Counted from the stretch's first letter, positions 24,111-35,587 are shown. The stretch: 64,000 nucleotides of DNA from Heterohyrax brucei (GCA_028571685.1 CM053148.1:90294001-90358000); one strand, 5' to 3'. Notes: generated from the letters alone by a model not told the origin. Translations and numbers: made by a program.

Positions 24111-25229
24111 ATGAAACACTAGGCAATGTTAAAGAACAATGATGATTTTACAAAGCATCTCACAACCTGGTTTCGATCTGAAGACATTATGCTGAGTGAA
24201 AACAGCCAGAGGTAGAAGAATAAACATTGTATGAGAACCCTGCTGTAAAGACTTAAAAATAAACTTATTTACAGAAGAAAAGACTCTTAGAGAGCTACAA
24301 GCATTGGGAGGGAGAGAGAGGTTGGTCCTAGATTAGATGGCTGACAGAAATTTGGTTAGGTGAAAGCAGTGACAGCACATAGCAGAAAGTAGATCAATTT
24401 ACCTGGACTTCACCATAAACTGAAATCTCTTCTAATCTTTATCCAATATGGCAAGGATAGAGTAGGAGGGGTGCAGTCTGGGGACAAGGCCCCAGAGGGA
24501 ATATCAAAGCCAGTTGGCACAATTAGCGTGTTGCTAAAACAGCACCCTATACTGGTGAGTGGCATCTGGGATCTTAAAGCTAACACACTGCCATCTGAGG
24601 TACACCAAATTGTCCAAACTCACCAGGAAAAGATGATCACTGGAAACAACAAAGACAGGAGGAAAAAAGAGCTGAGGAGACAGAAGGAGCCATGTGAATG
24701 GGAGACTGTATCAACATGTGACTACGAGAACCAGATGGTGCCTGGCCACCACCCAAAACAGCCATGATGGGGCACACTATGTTGAGTCTTGTGGCAACGA
24801 GCAAAAGAGGGGTGCAGCTCAATAACCCCACTAAAAGACCATCATCGACGGTCTGACAGCCTGCGGGTTTCCCCTGGAAGCATGGCCCTGGACCTTCTGC
24901 TGTTTACAACCAAAAAAACCCTACTCAGGTCAACTCTTCAGACAAAATTGGACTGGACTCAGGGACACAATGTCATCATATTGTGTGTGTGCTTCATGGT
25001 TCTATGCATTTACAGGAGGCTGTCCTACTGGTCTCATTCTAGATGGGAGAGAAGAAGGTGATGAAGAGACGACAGGAGCTTATCAAGAAGATACGGTTAA
25101 GTATAGAATGAATAGGAGGAGTGTGCTGTCACTGGGTAAGGAGAGCAGAGGGCACTACAGATAGGCGGGAAGGCAAAAGTAATTTGGATTACATACTTTC
25201 ACTTAATCACAATTATTAAAAAACACAAA

Positions 25230-25772
25230 AAGAAATCAAAAGGCACACTGCAATGGGAAAATCTGCTGCAAATGACCTCTTTAAAGTATTGAAAAGCAAA
25301 GATATCTCTAAGGTGCCCCTGACCCAAGTCATGGTATTTTCAGTTGCATCATATGTGTCTGAAAGCTGGACAATGAACAAAGAAGACAAAAGAAGAATTG
25401 ATGTCTTTGAATTGTGGTGTTGGAGAAGCATACTGAACGTACCACAGACTGTCAAAAGAACCAACAGATCTGTTCTGGAAGAAGTACAAGCCGAGTGCTC
25501 CCTGGAAGCAAAGACAGCAAGACTGTGTCTTACATACTTTGGACATGTTGTCAGGAGGGATCAGTCCCTGGCAAAGACATCATGCTTGGTAGAGTGGAGG
25601 GTCAGGGAAAAAGAAGAAGAGCCTCAACAAGAGGGACTGACACAGTGGCCACAACAATGGGCTTAAGCATGAAAACAATTGTGCAGAAGCCTGGATAATG
25701 TTTCCTTTTATTATGTGCAGGGTCACGCTGAGTCAGAACTGACCTGAAGACACCTAGCAGCAGCAACAACAA
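25230..25772 (+). mobile_element. RTE LINE, right part of a copy split by L1
   Basis: It continues the RTE from 17519. Readable in one frame are SAANDLFKVLKSKDISK, ASYVSESWTMNKEDKRRIDV, FELWCWRSILN and TARLCLTYFGHVVRRDQSL, the C-terminal region of an RTE/BovB ORF2. It ends in the RTE tail (gacacctagcagcagcaaca). The frame breaks near 25560-25640. Confidence 0.9.
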
Positions 25773-26102
25773 GCGATATCCTCTCAGCAGAGCCTTCCAA
25801 ACTTCCTGATCGAAGTATCATGAGAAAGAAGGATTTATGCTACTATGTTTGGGGATAGCATCTGGGGCACAGTAAGAGTGACCAGGACTCAACGGCACTT
25901 GGTTGACTTGGCAAGAGTGACCAGGAGATAAATTGAAGAGATACATATAAAACACTTAAAAAAATGTTATTTTAACATCATGCTTTTTTGACAGTGAACA
26001 TTTCCCAAGGATTCCTTACAGTCGTTCTATTAAGTGGGCTCTTTTCTAACATAACACACTAGCCACCTCATTTAGTCCTCCCCGTGAGAAGTAGGAGATG
26101 AA

Positions 26103-26210
26103 ATCCTTGTGGCATATGGTTAAGTGCTACACCTGTTAACCAAGAGGTTGATACTTTGAATCCACCAGGTATTCCTTGGAAAGCTCTACTCCTCTCCCCG
26201 CCACAATAGG
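26103..26210 (+). repeat. AfroSINE, left part of a split copy
   Basis: The forward head and B box (ccttgtggcatatggttaag ... tgaatccaccaggtattcct) are interrupted by a reverse AfroSINE. The tail resumes at 26373. Confidence 0.82.
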
Positions 26211-26369
26211 ACCAAAACCACTGCCGTTGAGTCAGGTCCAACTCATAGCAACCCTAGAGGTCAGAGTAGAACTGCCTCATAGAGTTTCCATGGAACACCT
26301 GGTGAATTTGAACTGCTGACCTTTTAGTTGGCAGACGTAGCACTTAACCCACTATGCCACCAGGGTTTT
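26211..26369 (-). repeat. AfroSINE nested inside another AfroSINE
   Basis: A near-complete reverse copy (ccactgccgttgagtcaggt, gagtagaactgcctcataga, actatgccaccagggttt) sits inside a forward one. Confidence 0.92.
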
Positions 26370-26372
26370 AAA

Positions 26373-26411
26373 CAGTATGCTCAGTCTGAGTCAGAGCTGA
26401 CTTGACAAGTA
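26373..26411 (+). repeat. AfroSINE, right part of the split copy
   Basis: It contains only the tail of the outer copy (tgagtcagagctgacttgac). Confidence 0.65.
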
Positions 26412-26458
26412 AAAGGATACCTTATTGTTAACTGTTGAAGTGACAGACTAGATAAGCT

Positions 26459-28010
26459 TTTCCTAACTGTTGTTCTCGTTAGGTGCTGTCCAGTGGGTTA
26501 TTACTCACAGTAACCCAATGTACAACAGACAGAAACACCATGTGATCCCGTCTCCGTCACTGCTATCTTTGAGCCCACTGCTCCAACCAGTGTCGTTTCA
26601 GTTTACTGAGATCTTTCTCTTCTGTGCTGACCCTCTACTTCGCCAGGCATGATGTTCTTTCCCAAAGACTGACCCCTCCTGACAATATGTCCCAGATACG
26701 TGTGATGTTGTTGCATCCTCTTCACTCTGAAGGAGCATTCTGGCAGTCCATCTTCCAAGACAGATTGTTCATTCTTCTGGAAGCCATGTTATTCTCAATC
26801 ATTTTTGCTGGCAACATCAATTCTTTTTCTCTCCCTTTGTTTTTTAACACTGTAAAGAAGTCTTTTGCAGTAGATTTGCCCAGTGCAATAGGTCATTGGA
26901 TTTCTTGTCTGCTACTTCCATGGGCATCGATTATGAAGCAAGTCAATTAAACCCTTGACAACTATAACACTTTCTCTGAATATCATTATGTTGCTTATTG
27001 GTTCAATTGTAAGAGTTTTGATTCCACTGTAACTGAACTTTTCTGTAGAGTTGTAAGCCACACTGAAGACTGCGGCTTTTGATCTTCATCATTAAACGCT
27101 CCAAGTCCTCTTCACTTTCAGTAAGTGCAGTTGTGTCCTCCGCATACAGTGAGTTGTTACTGAGTTTTACTGCAATCCTGATGCCCATTTCCTTCTTTAG
27201 TCCAGCTTTTCAGGTTATTTGCTCAGCATATCAGATGAATAAAAATGGTGACAGGACACAACCCTGATGCACACCATTCCTTATTTTAAACGACAAAGAA
27301 TCCCATTGTTCTGTTTGAATGGCTCCCTGTTGGTCTACATCCAGTTTCCTCTTGAGCACTATACTGCTCTGGAATTCCCATTCTTCACAAAGTTACACAT
27401 AATTTGATATGATACACACAGTCAAATACCTTTGCATAGTCATTAAAACACAAGTGATCATCTTCTGGTGGCATAGTGGCTAAGAGTTTGGCTACTAATA
27501 AGAAAGTCAGCACTTTAACATTCTAAATGTCAACCTCAGGGAGAAAGAATCCACCATGTACTCCTTGGAAATCCTATTGGGGCAATTTTACAGTGTCCTA
27601 TAGGGTTGCTATGAGTCTGAATCTACTCAATGGCAACGTATTTTATTTTTCTTATTGCTTTCAGCCAAGATGCTGCTGAAATCAGCAATCATATCCTTGT
27701 TCCACATCTTCTGAATCCAACCTTAATTTCTGGCAGTTCTCTGTTGATATGCCTAACTGCTACAAGTATTTTTGAATTATCATCAGGAAAAAAATTATCT
27801 GTGTGTAGCAAAGATGGTATTGTTCAATAATTTCTTCCTCTGTTGGATGACTCTTCTTCAGAATGGGCATAAACAGCAATCTCTTTCACTTTGTATCTGT
27901 CTTCTAATTTTTTTTTGGCATAGATGAATGAGTTCTTTTGACATCTCATCTGTTTTTTAAACATCTCAATTTGTATATCATCAATTCTTGTAATCACTGT
28001 CAGTTTAAAA
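26459..28010 (-). mobile_element. RTE LINE with reverse transcriptase palm, interrupted
   Basis: On the minus strand, from about 28010 down to 26459, it covers part of the reverse transcriptase and the C-terminal tail. The palm reads NNSLYAEDTTALTESEEDLE, where the usual YADD box is YAED (Glu codon at 27138-27140, Asp at 27135-27137). The 3' tail (gacagcacctaacgagaaca on the minus strand) lies at 26459-26475. An AfroSINE splits it at 27460-27645. Stops and frameshifts are frequent. The 27646-28010 part is weaker. Confidence 0.85.
27460..27645 (+). repeat. AfroSINE inside RTE, with an internal insertion
   Basis: Forward copy (ctggtggcatagtggctaag ... tgtcctatagggttgctatg). About 30 extra bases (cattctaaatgtcaacctca) split the B-box region at about 27520-27550. 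Confidence 0.88.
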
Positions 28011-28014
28011 CAAC

Positions 28015-28060
28015 TACTCTTCTCCTCTTCCTCTTCCTCCTTCTTTTCAGAAAGAGACTT
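28015..28060. repeat. CTT/CTC-rich low-complexity sequence
   Basis: Pyrimidine-rich run (ctcttctcctcttcctcttc). Confidence 0.75.
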
Positions 28061-28181
28061 CCTGTGGCGATCATGGGTTTTCCACTGCTCTCAGCCATGA
28101 TGGTGCCTTAGCCGTGACATCTCTTCTCTTCATCCAGGAGGACAGATGAATGGTCCAATGCTGCTTGTGACTGTACAGGAT

Positions 28182-28335
28182 AACCTACTGCTGTTGAGTT
28201 GATTCGAACCTATAGCGACCCTAGAGGTCAGAATAGAACTGCCCCATAGAGTTTCCAAGGAGCACCTGCTGGGCTTGAACTGCTGACTGTCTGGTTAGCA
28301 GTTGTAGCACTTAAACACTATGTCACCAGGGTTTC
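28182..28335 (-). repeat. AfroSINE
   Basis: Reverse, near full length (gctgttgagttgattcgaac, aatagaactgccccatagag, actatgtcaccagggtttc). Confidence 0.93.
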
Positions 28336-29124
28336 ATCTACAGGATAAGTCTATCTAATTCTCATGTTCAGTACAACACATTCACTTGACTGTAGATTTA
28401 AGTCACACATTTTACTCCCACTCATTGACTTTGTCTTTGCTGGTGATTGGGAATTGAGGCAAGAGAGAGGGATGTTGTTTGTTGAGAGGTCTCCCTTCAA
28501 AATTTCTACAACAATGATGAAAATATTTGATGAAGGAAATGCCCTATAACTAGATCAAATGATTGGGTTAAGCCATATAAGACTGACAGTATATAACCGT
28601 TTTTGGTTGACAAAATTTCATTAAAAATATTTTAAATGCATCAAAAATTTGACTGAAGTCCTAATGCATGCTACAACATGGATGAACTCTGAAAAGACAT
28701 GTAGAATGAGATGTTTCAGTCACACAAAAACCAGAATGTTTGAGTCACATAAGACATGTTTGTTTCATGTAAGACATGAATGTTGGATTCATGTAAGGCA
28801 AGAAATGTCCAGAGGAAGCAAGTATGTCCAGACTTAAGTTTGTAGTGACTACCTGGGTGGGTGGAAAGGACAAGTAAAAGGGGTGTCCACGGTTTAGGGG
28901 CACTGAACTTCTATTAATCCTGCTGGATGGCTGGGAAATGGGTAACTTTGACGGCTGTACAAAGCATGATCATGACAACGTCACCGTATTATACACAGCA
29001 AGAATTTTCCAATGGCAAATGTTTGGTGACATGTGCATTTACCACAAACAAACAAAAAAACTTTTACAAGTATGTCCATAATGGAAAAATTTGTTTTATA
29101 TTTTCTTAGCTTCTACCATCTACC
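28336..29124. other. Intronic sequence, possible old L1 3' UTR at 28655-28900
   Basis: The phrase catgctacaacatggatgaa, followed by agaaatgtccagaggaagca, resembles the 3' UTR of old mammalian L1 (L1M) subfamilies. Within it, 28730-28805 has an imperfect tandem repeat of catgtaagacatgaatg type. The assignment is weak. Confidence 0.4.
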
Positions 29125-29283
29125 AGGAGCCCTGGTGGTATAGTAGTTAAGAGGTTGTCTGCTAAACAAAAGTTGGCAGTATGAATCCACAAGCTGCTTT
29201 GGGACACCTATGAAGCTATTCTACTCCTTCCTACAAGGTTGCTATGAGTCAGAATTGACTAGATGGCAGTGCGTTTTGTTTGG
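29125..29283 (+). repeat. AfroSINE
   Basis: Forward, full length (ggagccctggtggtatagta, tggcagtatgaatccacaag, aattgactagatggcagtgc). Confidence 0.93.
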
Positions 29284-29642
29284 TATAATATACCACATAT
29301 AACACTACAAGCATTTTTCTGCTGAAATAATTAGGTGTTAAATTTCATCTTGACTCATATTTAGAGGATTATTTTTCAAACTATTGCTCCCAAACTGTGG
29401 ATATCACACTAACTGATAATTATATTAGATGCACACTCCTGAAATCCTTTCTGAACATAACTACTCAACCTCAAGGAGAAAGAAGCTAGAATCTGCATTT
29501 GAACAGATTTTCACATGAATCTCATAGCAAATCTGATCTCGTGCTACTTTCTAGGGACAACAAATGTGAGATCTCAAGGTTCTCTGTGATGGTATATATG
29601 CAGACATTATGTGTCTGATTTTAGGGTGCCTGCTAGCAAACA
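29284..29642. other. Intronic sequence, no feature recognised
   Basis: About 360 bp of unique-looking sequence. Confidence 0.5.
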
Positions 29643-29797
29643 TGGAAAGCCTGGTGGTGTACTGGTTAGGAGCTACAACTGTTAACCAAAAGGTCAGCAG
29701 TTCAAATCCACCAGGTGCTCCCTGGAAACTCTGTGGGACAGAGTTGCTATGTGGTTGCTATGACTTGGAATTGATTTGACTATAACAGATTTATTTT
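29643..29797 (+). repeat. AfroSINE
   Basis: Forward (aagcctggtggtgtactggt, ggtcagcagttcaaatccac). A short internal change around 29735-29750 replaces the usual tctgtcctataggg. Confidence 0.92.
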
Positions 29798-30447
29798 GGC
29801 TTAATTAGCAAATATAATTTAATCAGAATAAGAAAAACAACACAAATTGTGTTTCAAGAAGTATGCAGTGTCACAAAGGTTAAAGAAAGTACATTCATTG
29901 AATATTTACAGTGTAGCCAAGCCAAGGCCAAGTGCCATTTACAGTATGCTAAACATTTTAGTATGCATTTTATATGATGTACCCATCAGTACTGTACATA
30001 TAAGTCAACTAAGTATTAATCACATTTAAAAAAATGAAGAAATAGATAGTAAAAAGAGTTCAAGCAATATGGCCCAATCTGAGCTTGGCTTTAAACTCAG
30101 ACTTGCCTTCCTTCAAAGCTCAACTTATTTTCCCTCATCCATACAATTTTTGAATTTTTGCTCTTGAAGAAACTAGGAGAAAGGAAGTGTATTGGCTTTA
30201 AGAAAATGTGACATGGATCTTAAAATATTTTGGAGGAACTGTCATGAGAGAAATTGAATTGTGTTTTGTTGTTTCTTCTTTTTCCACTGAGTAAAAACTC
30301 TACAGGAAAGCATATTATGGTTTTTATAATATATTTTTACAACAGAGGTGACAAGGCCCAAAATAAAATGTGCTCTTAAACTCAGGAATCATCTTTAGCA
30401 AAGTGGAAGCAGATGATTGTTTTTCACAACTACTGCTAGAATGCTGT
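29798..30447. other. Intronic sequence, no feature recognised
   Basis: About 650 bp of unique-looking, AT-rich sequence. Confidence 0.5.
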
Positions 30448-31007
30448 GTGGAAGCAGCAGTCAAGAAATCAAAAGACACATTGCATTGGGAAAATGTGCG
30501 CAACGGACCTCTTTAAAAAATGTTAAAAAGTAAAGATGTCTGTCACCGTGAAGACTAAGGTAACAGCATTTTCATTTGCATCACACGCAAGCAAAAGCTG
30601 GACAGTGAATAAGGAAGACAAAAGAAGAACTGATGACTTTGAATTGCGGTGTTGGAGAAGAATGTTGAATGTACCATGGACTGCCGAAAGAACAGACAAA
30701 TCTGTTCTGGAAGTACAACCAGAGTGCTCCTTGGAAGCAAAGACGGAGAGACTGCGTCTTACATACTTTGGACATGTTGTCAGGAGGGATCAGTCCCTGC
30801 AGAAGGACATCTTGCTTGGTAGAGTGGAGGGTCAGTGAAAAAGAGGAAGACCCTTGGCAAGATGGATTTATACAGTGGCCACAATGATGGACTTAAGCAT
30901 AAAAATGATTGTGGACATGGCCCAAGACCATGCAGGGTTTGGTTCTGCTGTGCAAATTGTTGCTAAGAGTTGGAACTGACTTGGTGGCACCTCACAAGAA
31001 CAACCAT
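30448..31007 (+). mobile_element. RTE LINE 3' end
   Basis: It runs from ggaagcagcagtcaagaaat to the tail gaactgacttggtggcacct. One frame over 30536-30838 reads SHASKSWTVNKEDKRRTDDF, ELRCWRRMLNVPWTAERTDK and ERLRLTYFGHVVRRDQSLQK, the C-terminal region of RTE/BovB ORF2. No reverse transcriptase domain is present, so it is 5'-truncated. Confidence 0.92.
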
Positions 31008-31441
31008 CACAGCTGAAATAATTTCCACGTGTGGCTTGAGCTTCCCTTAGGTGGAAAGCCTAGAATTAAATATCTGGACCCTTCTGGTTATTTGATAATT
31101 TGTCACTGATAAAATAATTAAAGATAAGTCATTTCTCACTCTGGGTATATATGTAAGGTTATATCTATTAAAATAAAAATTAAAAGCAATCTTGGAAATG
31201 AGAACTTTTTAGGCATTTTATAGTAAGTGGGAAAATAATTAGAAAACGTAGAGTTAAGAATATTAATGAATGCTTAAGGGGATGATTCTTGAGTAATGGT
31301 GTCTAAAGAAATATGCTAACTGGAAATAAGAAAACTATCCCCTGGAGATTTGTATATCTAATTGTTTCTCTTTCTGTTTTATTTTATGGAAACTGAACTC
31401 CATTTAGATGTGACAACTGCGTAATACTAATTGTATGCATG
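31008..31441. other. Intronic sequence, no feature recognised
   Basis: About 430 bp of unique-looking sequence. Confidence 0.5.
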
Positions 31442-32006
31442 TGTCATGGACTGAATCTTGTTCCCCTCAAAATCTGTACAGCAATTTAGATAGTCCCTGA
31501 TTCCTGATATTGTGTGATGTTCCTTGAGGTTGTAAATCTTGCCTCTCCCTGTTCATGAGGGGCAACAGGCAGCAGTTGCAGGTGGAGCAGGACTGAATGG
31601 GTAAAACTGTTCTGGGCCTTGAGGCAGTCCCTTGAGATAAACAGGAAACTAGCAGAAAGAGTCGGGCCCTTTGTACTACTACCAAGAAGTTGTACCAGAG
31701 GCAGAGCACATCTTTTGGAAAGGACTGGGATCCGCGAAGTTGAGAAGCTTCTAGTGCAGGGGAAGGCTCACAAAAAGGACCTCCCTCCACATTCAGCTAC
31801 AAAAGCCTTCCCCTGCAGCTGACACCCTGAATTTCTACTTTCAACCTACCAGACTGTGACCAGATCCAGCAAAGAAAGCCGGTCCCTGGAGCTGACACCT
31901 TGAATCTAGACTTCAGCTTACTGGACTGTGACAAAATAAAATTTCTCTCTTTAAAGCCATCTTACTTGTGGTATTTCTGTTAAAGCAGCATTAGCTGACT
32001 AAGACA
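31442..32006 (+). mobile_element. MaLR/ERVL-like solo LTR
   Basis: A 565-bp LTR that starts TGTCATGGACTGAATC and ends GCTGACTAAGACA, with an AATAAA-type signal near 31936. The flanks gcatg (31437-31441) and gtatg (32007-32011) are a 5-bp duplication with one transition. It contains an internal near-repeat of the gctgacaccctgaatt block (31819 and 31890). Confidence 0.88.
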
Positions 32007-33165
32007 GTATGACTTTCTTTCAGGACACTATCAAGGCAAACATTTCTCTAGGTCACTGCAAGACTATAACTGTCATTGAAATTTTATTATTTTGATTTTT
32101 AAATCAAATATACAAAACATGTATGTCAAAGTAGAACAAGTATGACCAAAGTAGATACACTCCCTTAAAAATGCCACCATAGGTGGGAATGAAGGAGCAA
32201 AACAAAATGACAAATCATTTCAGTAGATAACTAGTAATTAAACAGAAAGTTGACTTATTTTATTTTCTTTTAATTTATGAAATCAGCATGCTGTTAATCA
32301 TATAGGAGTCATAGAGGAAAGTAGATTTTGGATACAGTGACTTCATAGTTTTCAACTATCAATATCAGCAAATCAGAGGTACTTGAATCTGTGCATGCCT
32401 TTTAGACTTGCAGAAACCACGTTGAAATTACTGAAGACATTTACACTTAAGTTATTCTTTAACATTAAGTATAGAAAAATAGGCTAATTAGTCTTATTAA
32501 TTCCAGCTTGTAACTAATTCACTGTCTTTTTCCTTTTGATTTCACTTCTGTCTATACCTAGTGTTATACAGTAATAATTATGAAATATGTTCCCAGCCCA
32601 CCTTGTTTTAGCAATAATGAGAACTCATGGGGTGGCGTGAAGCGTACGACAATGCTGAAGGAATTTCTAAGTAAATTGAATGCATTCTGAAATTTCACCA
32701 ACATACACAAGAGTAGCATTTGTCAAAACACTGTTTTGTTGTACTTCTACTTACTTTCTTTTATTAGATTCTAAATCACAAGAAGGAAGGAACATAATCG
32801 GCTACTATATAAAGACAATTCTAGAGAGAAAAAGTAGTGTGACGACAGCTAGATTTTGTGAATCAGAATTACATACAGTTTCTCAGCAGCAAAGCTTGAG
32901 ACTGCAATACCATATTACAGATACAGTGCACATCAACAGGACATGGAAGCAAACTTTACCATTTTATCAGCATCCTAAGATTTTGTAACTAGACAAAACA
33001 AACCTAACTATTATACTTTGACTTTTACCTCCTCTAAAATTATTCTTAGGCTGACCCAGTGTTAGAATTACTTTTTAAAGAAAGTAAGCCTTTTATTTTA
33101 GTCCTACAAATTGCTTAGCAGCTTGGAGTCCTACATGAAATGTCATAATACTCAGAACCTAACTC
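32007..33165. other. Intronic sequence, no feature recognised
   Basis: About 1.15 kb without a recognised repeat. The 102-residue frame at 32680-32988 has no recognisable domain. Confidence 0.5.
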
Positions 33166-33325
33166 AAACCAAACCCAGTGCCATTCAGCTGACTCTGACT
33201 CATACTAGTGCTGTAGACAGAGGAGAACTGCCCAAAAGAGTTCCCAAGAAGCACCTGGTGGATTGGAACTGTCAACCTTCTGGTTAGCAGACATAGCACT
33301 TAACCACTATGCCACCAGGGTTTCC
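33166..33325 (-). repeat. AfroSINE next to an NCAM2 splice donor
   Basis: Reverse, near full length (gtgccattcagctgactctg, gcacctggtggattggaact, actatgccaccagggtttcc). Its head-side edge is 61 bp downstream, in transcript terms, of the donor of the Ig4 exon, and it lies in the same sense as NCAM2. Confidence 0.94.
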
Positions 33326-33386
33326 AGTATTTTGAACAAGACAATCAAATTATTGAGAAAACCACTGTATACAGAAAAGGTCTTAC

Positions 33387-33532
33387 CTTATCTCCTTCTG
33401 AAAATGTGATGCCATCCATGGCTCTTTTCCAAGTGATTTCTGGAACAGGCTCCCCTTCTGCTTCACAGATGAGTGTGACTTGACCATTTTCATATGTAGT
33501 CTCATTTCTCAGCTGTATTATGTGAGGCTGTA
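33387..33532 (-). CDS. NCAM2: NCAM2 internal exon, first half of Ig domain 4
   Basis: This 146-bp exon opens the fourth immunoglobulin domain of NCAM2. The acceptor is TTTTTTACAG on the minus strand, and the donor GTAAG follows the codon AAG. The frame reads [18 protein letters not shown], then [19 protein letters not shown], and ends [12 protein letters not shown]. It contains the first Ig cysteine (LIC), the core tryptophan (ITW) and a sequon (NET). It starts in phase 1 and ends in phase 0. An apparent open frame runs on past both splice sites, but those ends are intron. In NCAM1 an optional 10-residue VASE exon lies at about this point of Ig4; I saw no equivalent here. An AfroSINE lies 61 bp past the donor. 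The exon for the second half of the domain was not found downstream and is probably outside the window. Confidence 0.96.
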
Positions 33533-33540
33533 CTGTAAAA

Positions 33541-34687
33541 AATATATACATTACTCAATCTGTATTGGACAAAATGATTACAATTTACAATTAAAAGTCA
33601 AAGTGGTCACTGAAGTTTCACTTTCTGCATTATGAAATGATTATCACTGGAGGTATTATAGTGGCACAGTTTTTCTTTACAGGCATGCTATAAGAGTTTT
33701 AAAAAAATCAAGAGATAAAAATTGAGAAAACAATGCTCATTTGTTATTGTCATTGATATTTTATAAGCACCGTATCAAGCAGTTTAGAAACCAACATACA
33801 CTTCGTAATTCCTTCCAAAATTTTGTTATTTTATTGTCACTTTATCCCTTTCAGGATCCACATACTTCCTGGTTTTAACTTTTTGTTGATGACATGTGCT
33901 GTCACTAACAGAAGCATGCTCAGTCACTGAGTGTGTGTAAATTTCTAGTAGATAGTATGGATTTTTTTTTCCTTGCTCCTTCCACAAACCTATCCTTATT
34001 TTCCCGAGATACACATGTTGTACCACTAATTTACCCTAGGATCTCTCAAGAGTCTACTGATATATATGTTTGTCACATTAAACATAAATAAATAAATTTC
34101 TATTATTAGAAATGTGACATACAGAATAATTAATAATTCACTGCTTTCTCCAGATACTTCGATTTTCTTCAATTTCTACTACATGAATGTGATTTTCTAT
34201 TAAAAGCAGAACAGATTTGTTCAGTACTGACAAAGGTAAGTGATTATTATAGTGAAACAGCATGTAATACAGTCTGCATTATTATTTTCTTCCTGAAATG
34301 ATGCAGCATTTAAAAATGATGGGTTATCACTCTTTCTCTCACCACCATCCTCATTTCTAAAACAAACCAAACCAAACAGAAACCAAGTAACTAAAAAAGT
34401 ATTTCACATAAGTTTATTGAGAATAGGATACATGGCTTTCATTTTTGCTTTCCAGCACCTAAAACGCCATTGAAAGGAAGTTGGCTAAACGAACTAGATC
34501 TAGAATAAAAACATCGTGTTCTAGCTTTTAAGCCCATGGTCAACCTTTGGAGCCATCACTTTTGTTTTAGTACTTCTTATCCATCTAATATAACAAGGTT
34601 TAGAATGTTAATTTAAAATTAATTTCCTTGACTTTTTGAAGATTGTAATGTGTGCTTCACATCATAAAACCTTAACAAACAGCGTAC
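33541..34687. other. Intronic sequence, no feature recognised
   Basis: About 1.15 kb of unique-looking AT-rich intron upstream of the Ig4 exon acceptor. Confidence 0.55.
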
Positions 34688-34879
34688 TCCTTGCTGTCCA
34701 GCTGATTATGACCAATAGTGACCCCACAGAGTACAGTAAAACTGCCCAACAGAGTTTCCACGGTTGTAAACCTTTACGGGAGCAGACAGCTTCCTTCCAT
34801 AGAGTATCTGGTGGTTTCTAAGCAGCGTGGTTACAGTCAGCAGCCAAGTACTTAAACCATGTGTATAACCAGAGCTCCA
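34688..34879 (-). repeat. AfroSINE, long variant
   Basis: Reverse copy with the extra block cgggagcagacagcttcctt between body and head, and the tail gtccagctgattatgaccaa. Fairly diverged. Confidence 0.8.
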
Positions 34880-35094
34880 ACTTGACAAGCTCACAATTAA
34901 CGAAACTGAAAATTTAAATCAAGAGGAATATACTAGATAAAATATCTTAACAAATATATCAGATTTTTAAGAATGGGAAACCTACTTACCATCATGTAAA
35001 CTACACAACCGTTTATTCTCCCCCCCACCCCCAAACATACTCGAGACAAAGATGGTTCACCTTTTGGAATTACTTCACACACCACTGTTTCTCA

Positions 35095-35222
35095 CTATGT
35101 CTGCTAACCAAAAGGCTGGCACTTCAAATCTGCCAGGTGCCCCTTGGAAACTCTATGGGGCAGTTCTACTATATTTCTACAAGGTTGCTATGAGTTTGAA
35201 TTGACTCGATGGCAGTGGGTAT
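35095..35222 (+). repeat. AfroSINE, 5'-truncated
   Basis: It starts within the head (tatgtctgctaaccaaaagg) and ends gactcgatggcagtgggt. The first ~25 bases are missing. Confidence 0.92.
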
Positions 35223-35585
35223 TACTGTTTCTAATCATTTATTTTCACACTATGTGATACTGAGTTAGTGCTATAATTGTTAAAGTGGAAAACACTTTAA
35301 GTGGGGATATTGCTGGAAACGGGATTTCTGTATTTTCTTCAGTTATTTTTACTCTTCCCTCTGTGTGAAATGGTCTTCACCACGCTTTTAGCTTTCTGAG
35401 TTCTCCCCGCTACATTCTGCTTAAACGTCATCTAAACATCATCCTTCTGAGAAACTTTTCGATATCACGCCATCTAATAAGTAGCCCTCTTACTCAGTCC
35501 TACCGGAGATTCATTCGGTTGTTCTTCTTTCTCAGAATGTTTTATTTTCTGAATTTCATTTACTTTTATGTTAACATATTTTGCA
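35223..35585. other. Intronic sequence, no feature recognised
   Basis: About 360 bp, pyrimidine-rich towards 35400-35570. Confidence 0.5.
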
Positions 35586-35587
35586 TA

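Larger units (their letters stand above)
17520..25229 (+). mobile_element. Nearly full-length dead L1 LINE
   Basis: About 7.2 kb of L1 after subtracting the LTR at 21676-22200. Layout: a GC-richer 5' region (17520 to about 18600), an ORF1 remnant, an ORF2 remnant, and a 3' UTR from about 24180 to an A-rich end at 25214-25230. It is flanked by imperfect 18-bp duplications (17502-17519 and 25230-25247) of RTE sequence. Many stops and frameshifts break both frames. The antisense frames at 19709-20269 (186 residues) and 23346-23819 (157 residues) are shadows of it. Confidence 0.88.

Noticed and set aside
25253..25666. 137-residue plus-strand open frame that could look like a gene
   Set aside because: It is the C-terminal part of an RTE ORF2, part of a split LINE copy, and similar broken versions occur at 5.9, 30.5, 36.5 and 45.7 kb.
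1..33386. Search for the next NCAM2 exon (second half of Ig4)
   Set aside because: No segment with splice sites and the expected Ig4 C-strand to G-strand sequence was recognised; it is probably beyond the window, although a by-eye scan could miss a diverged exon.
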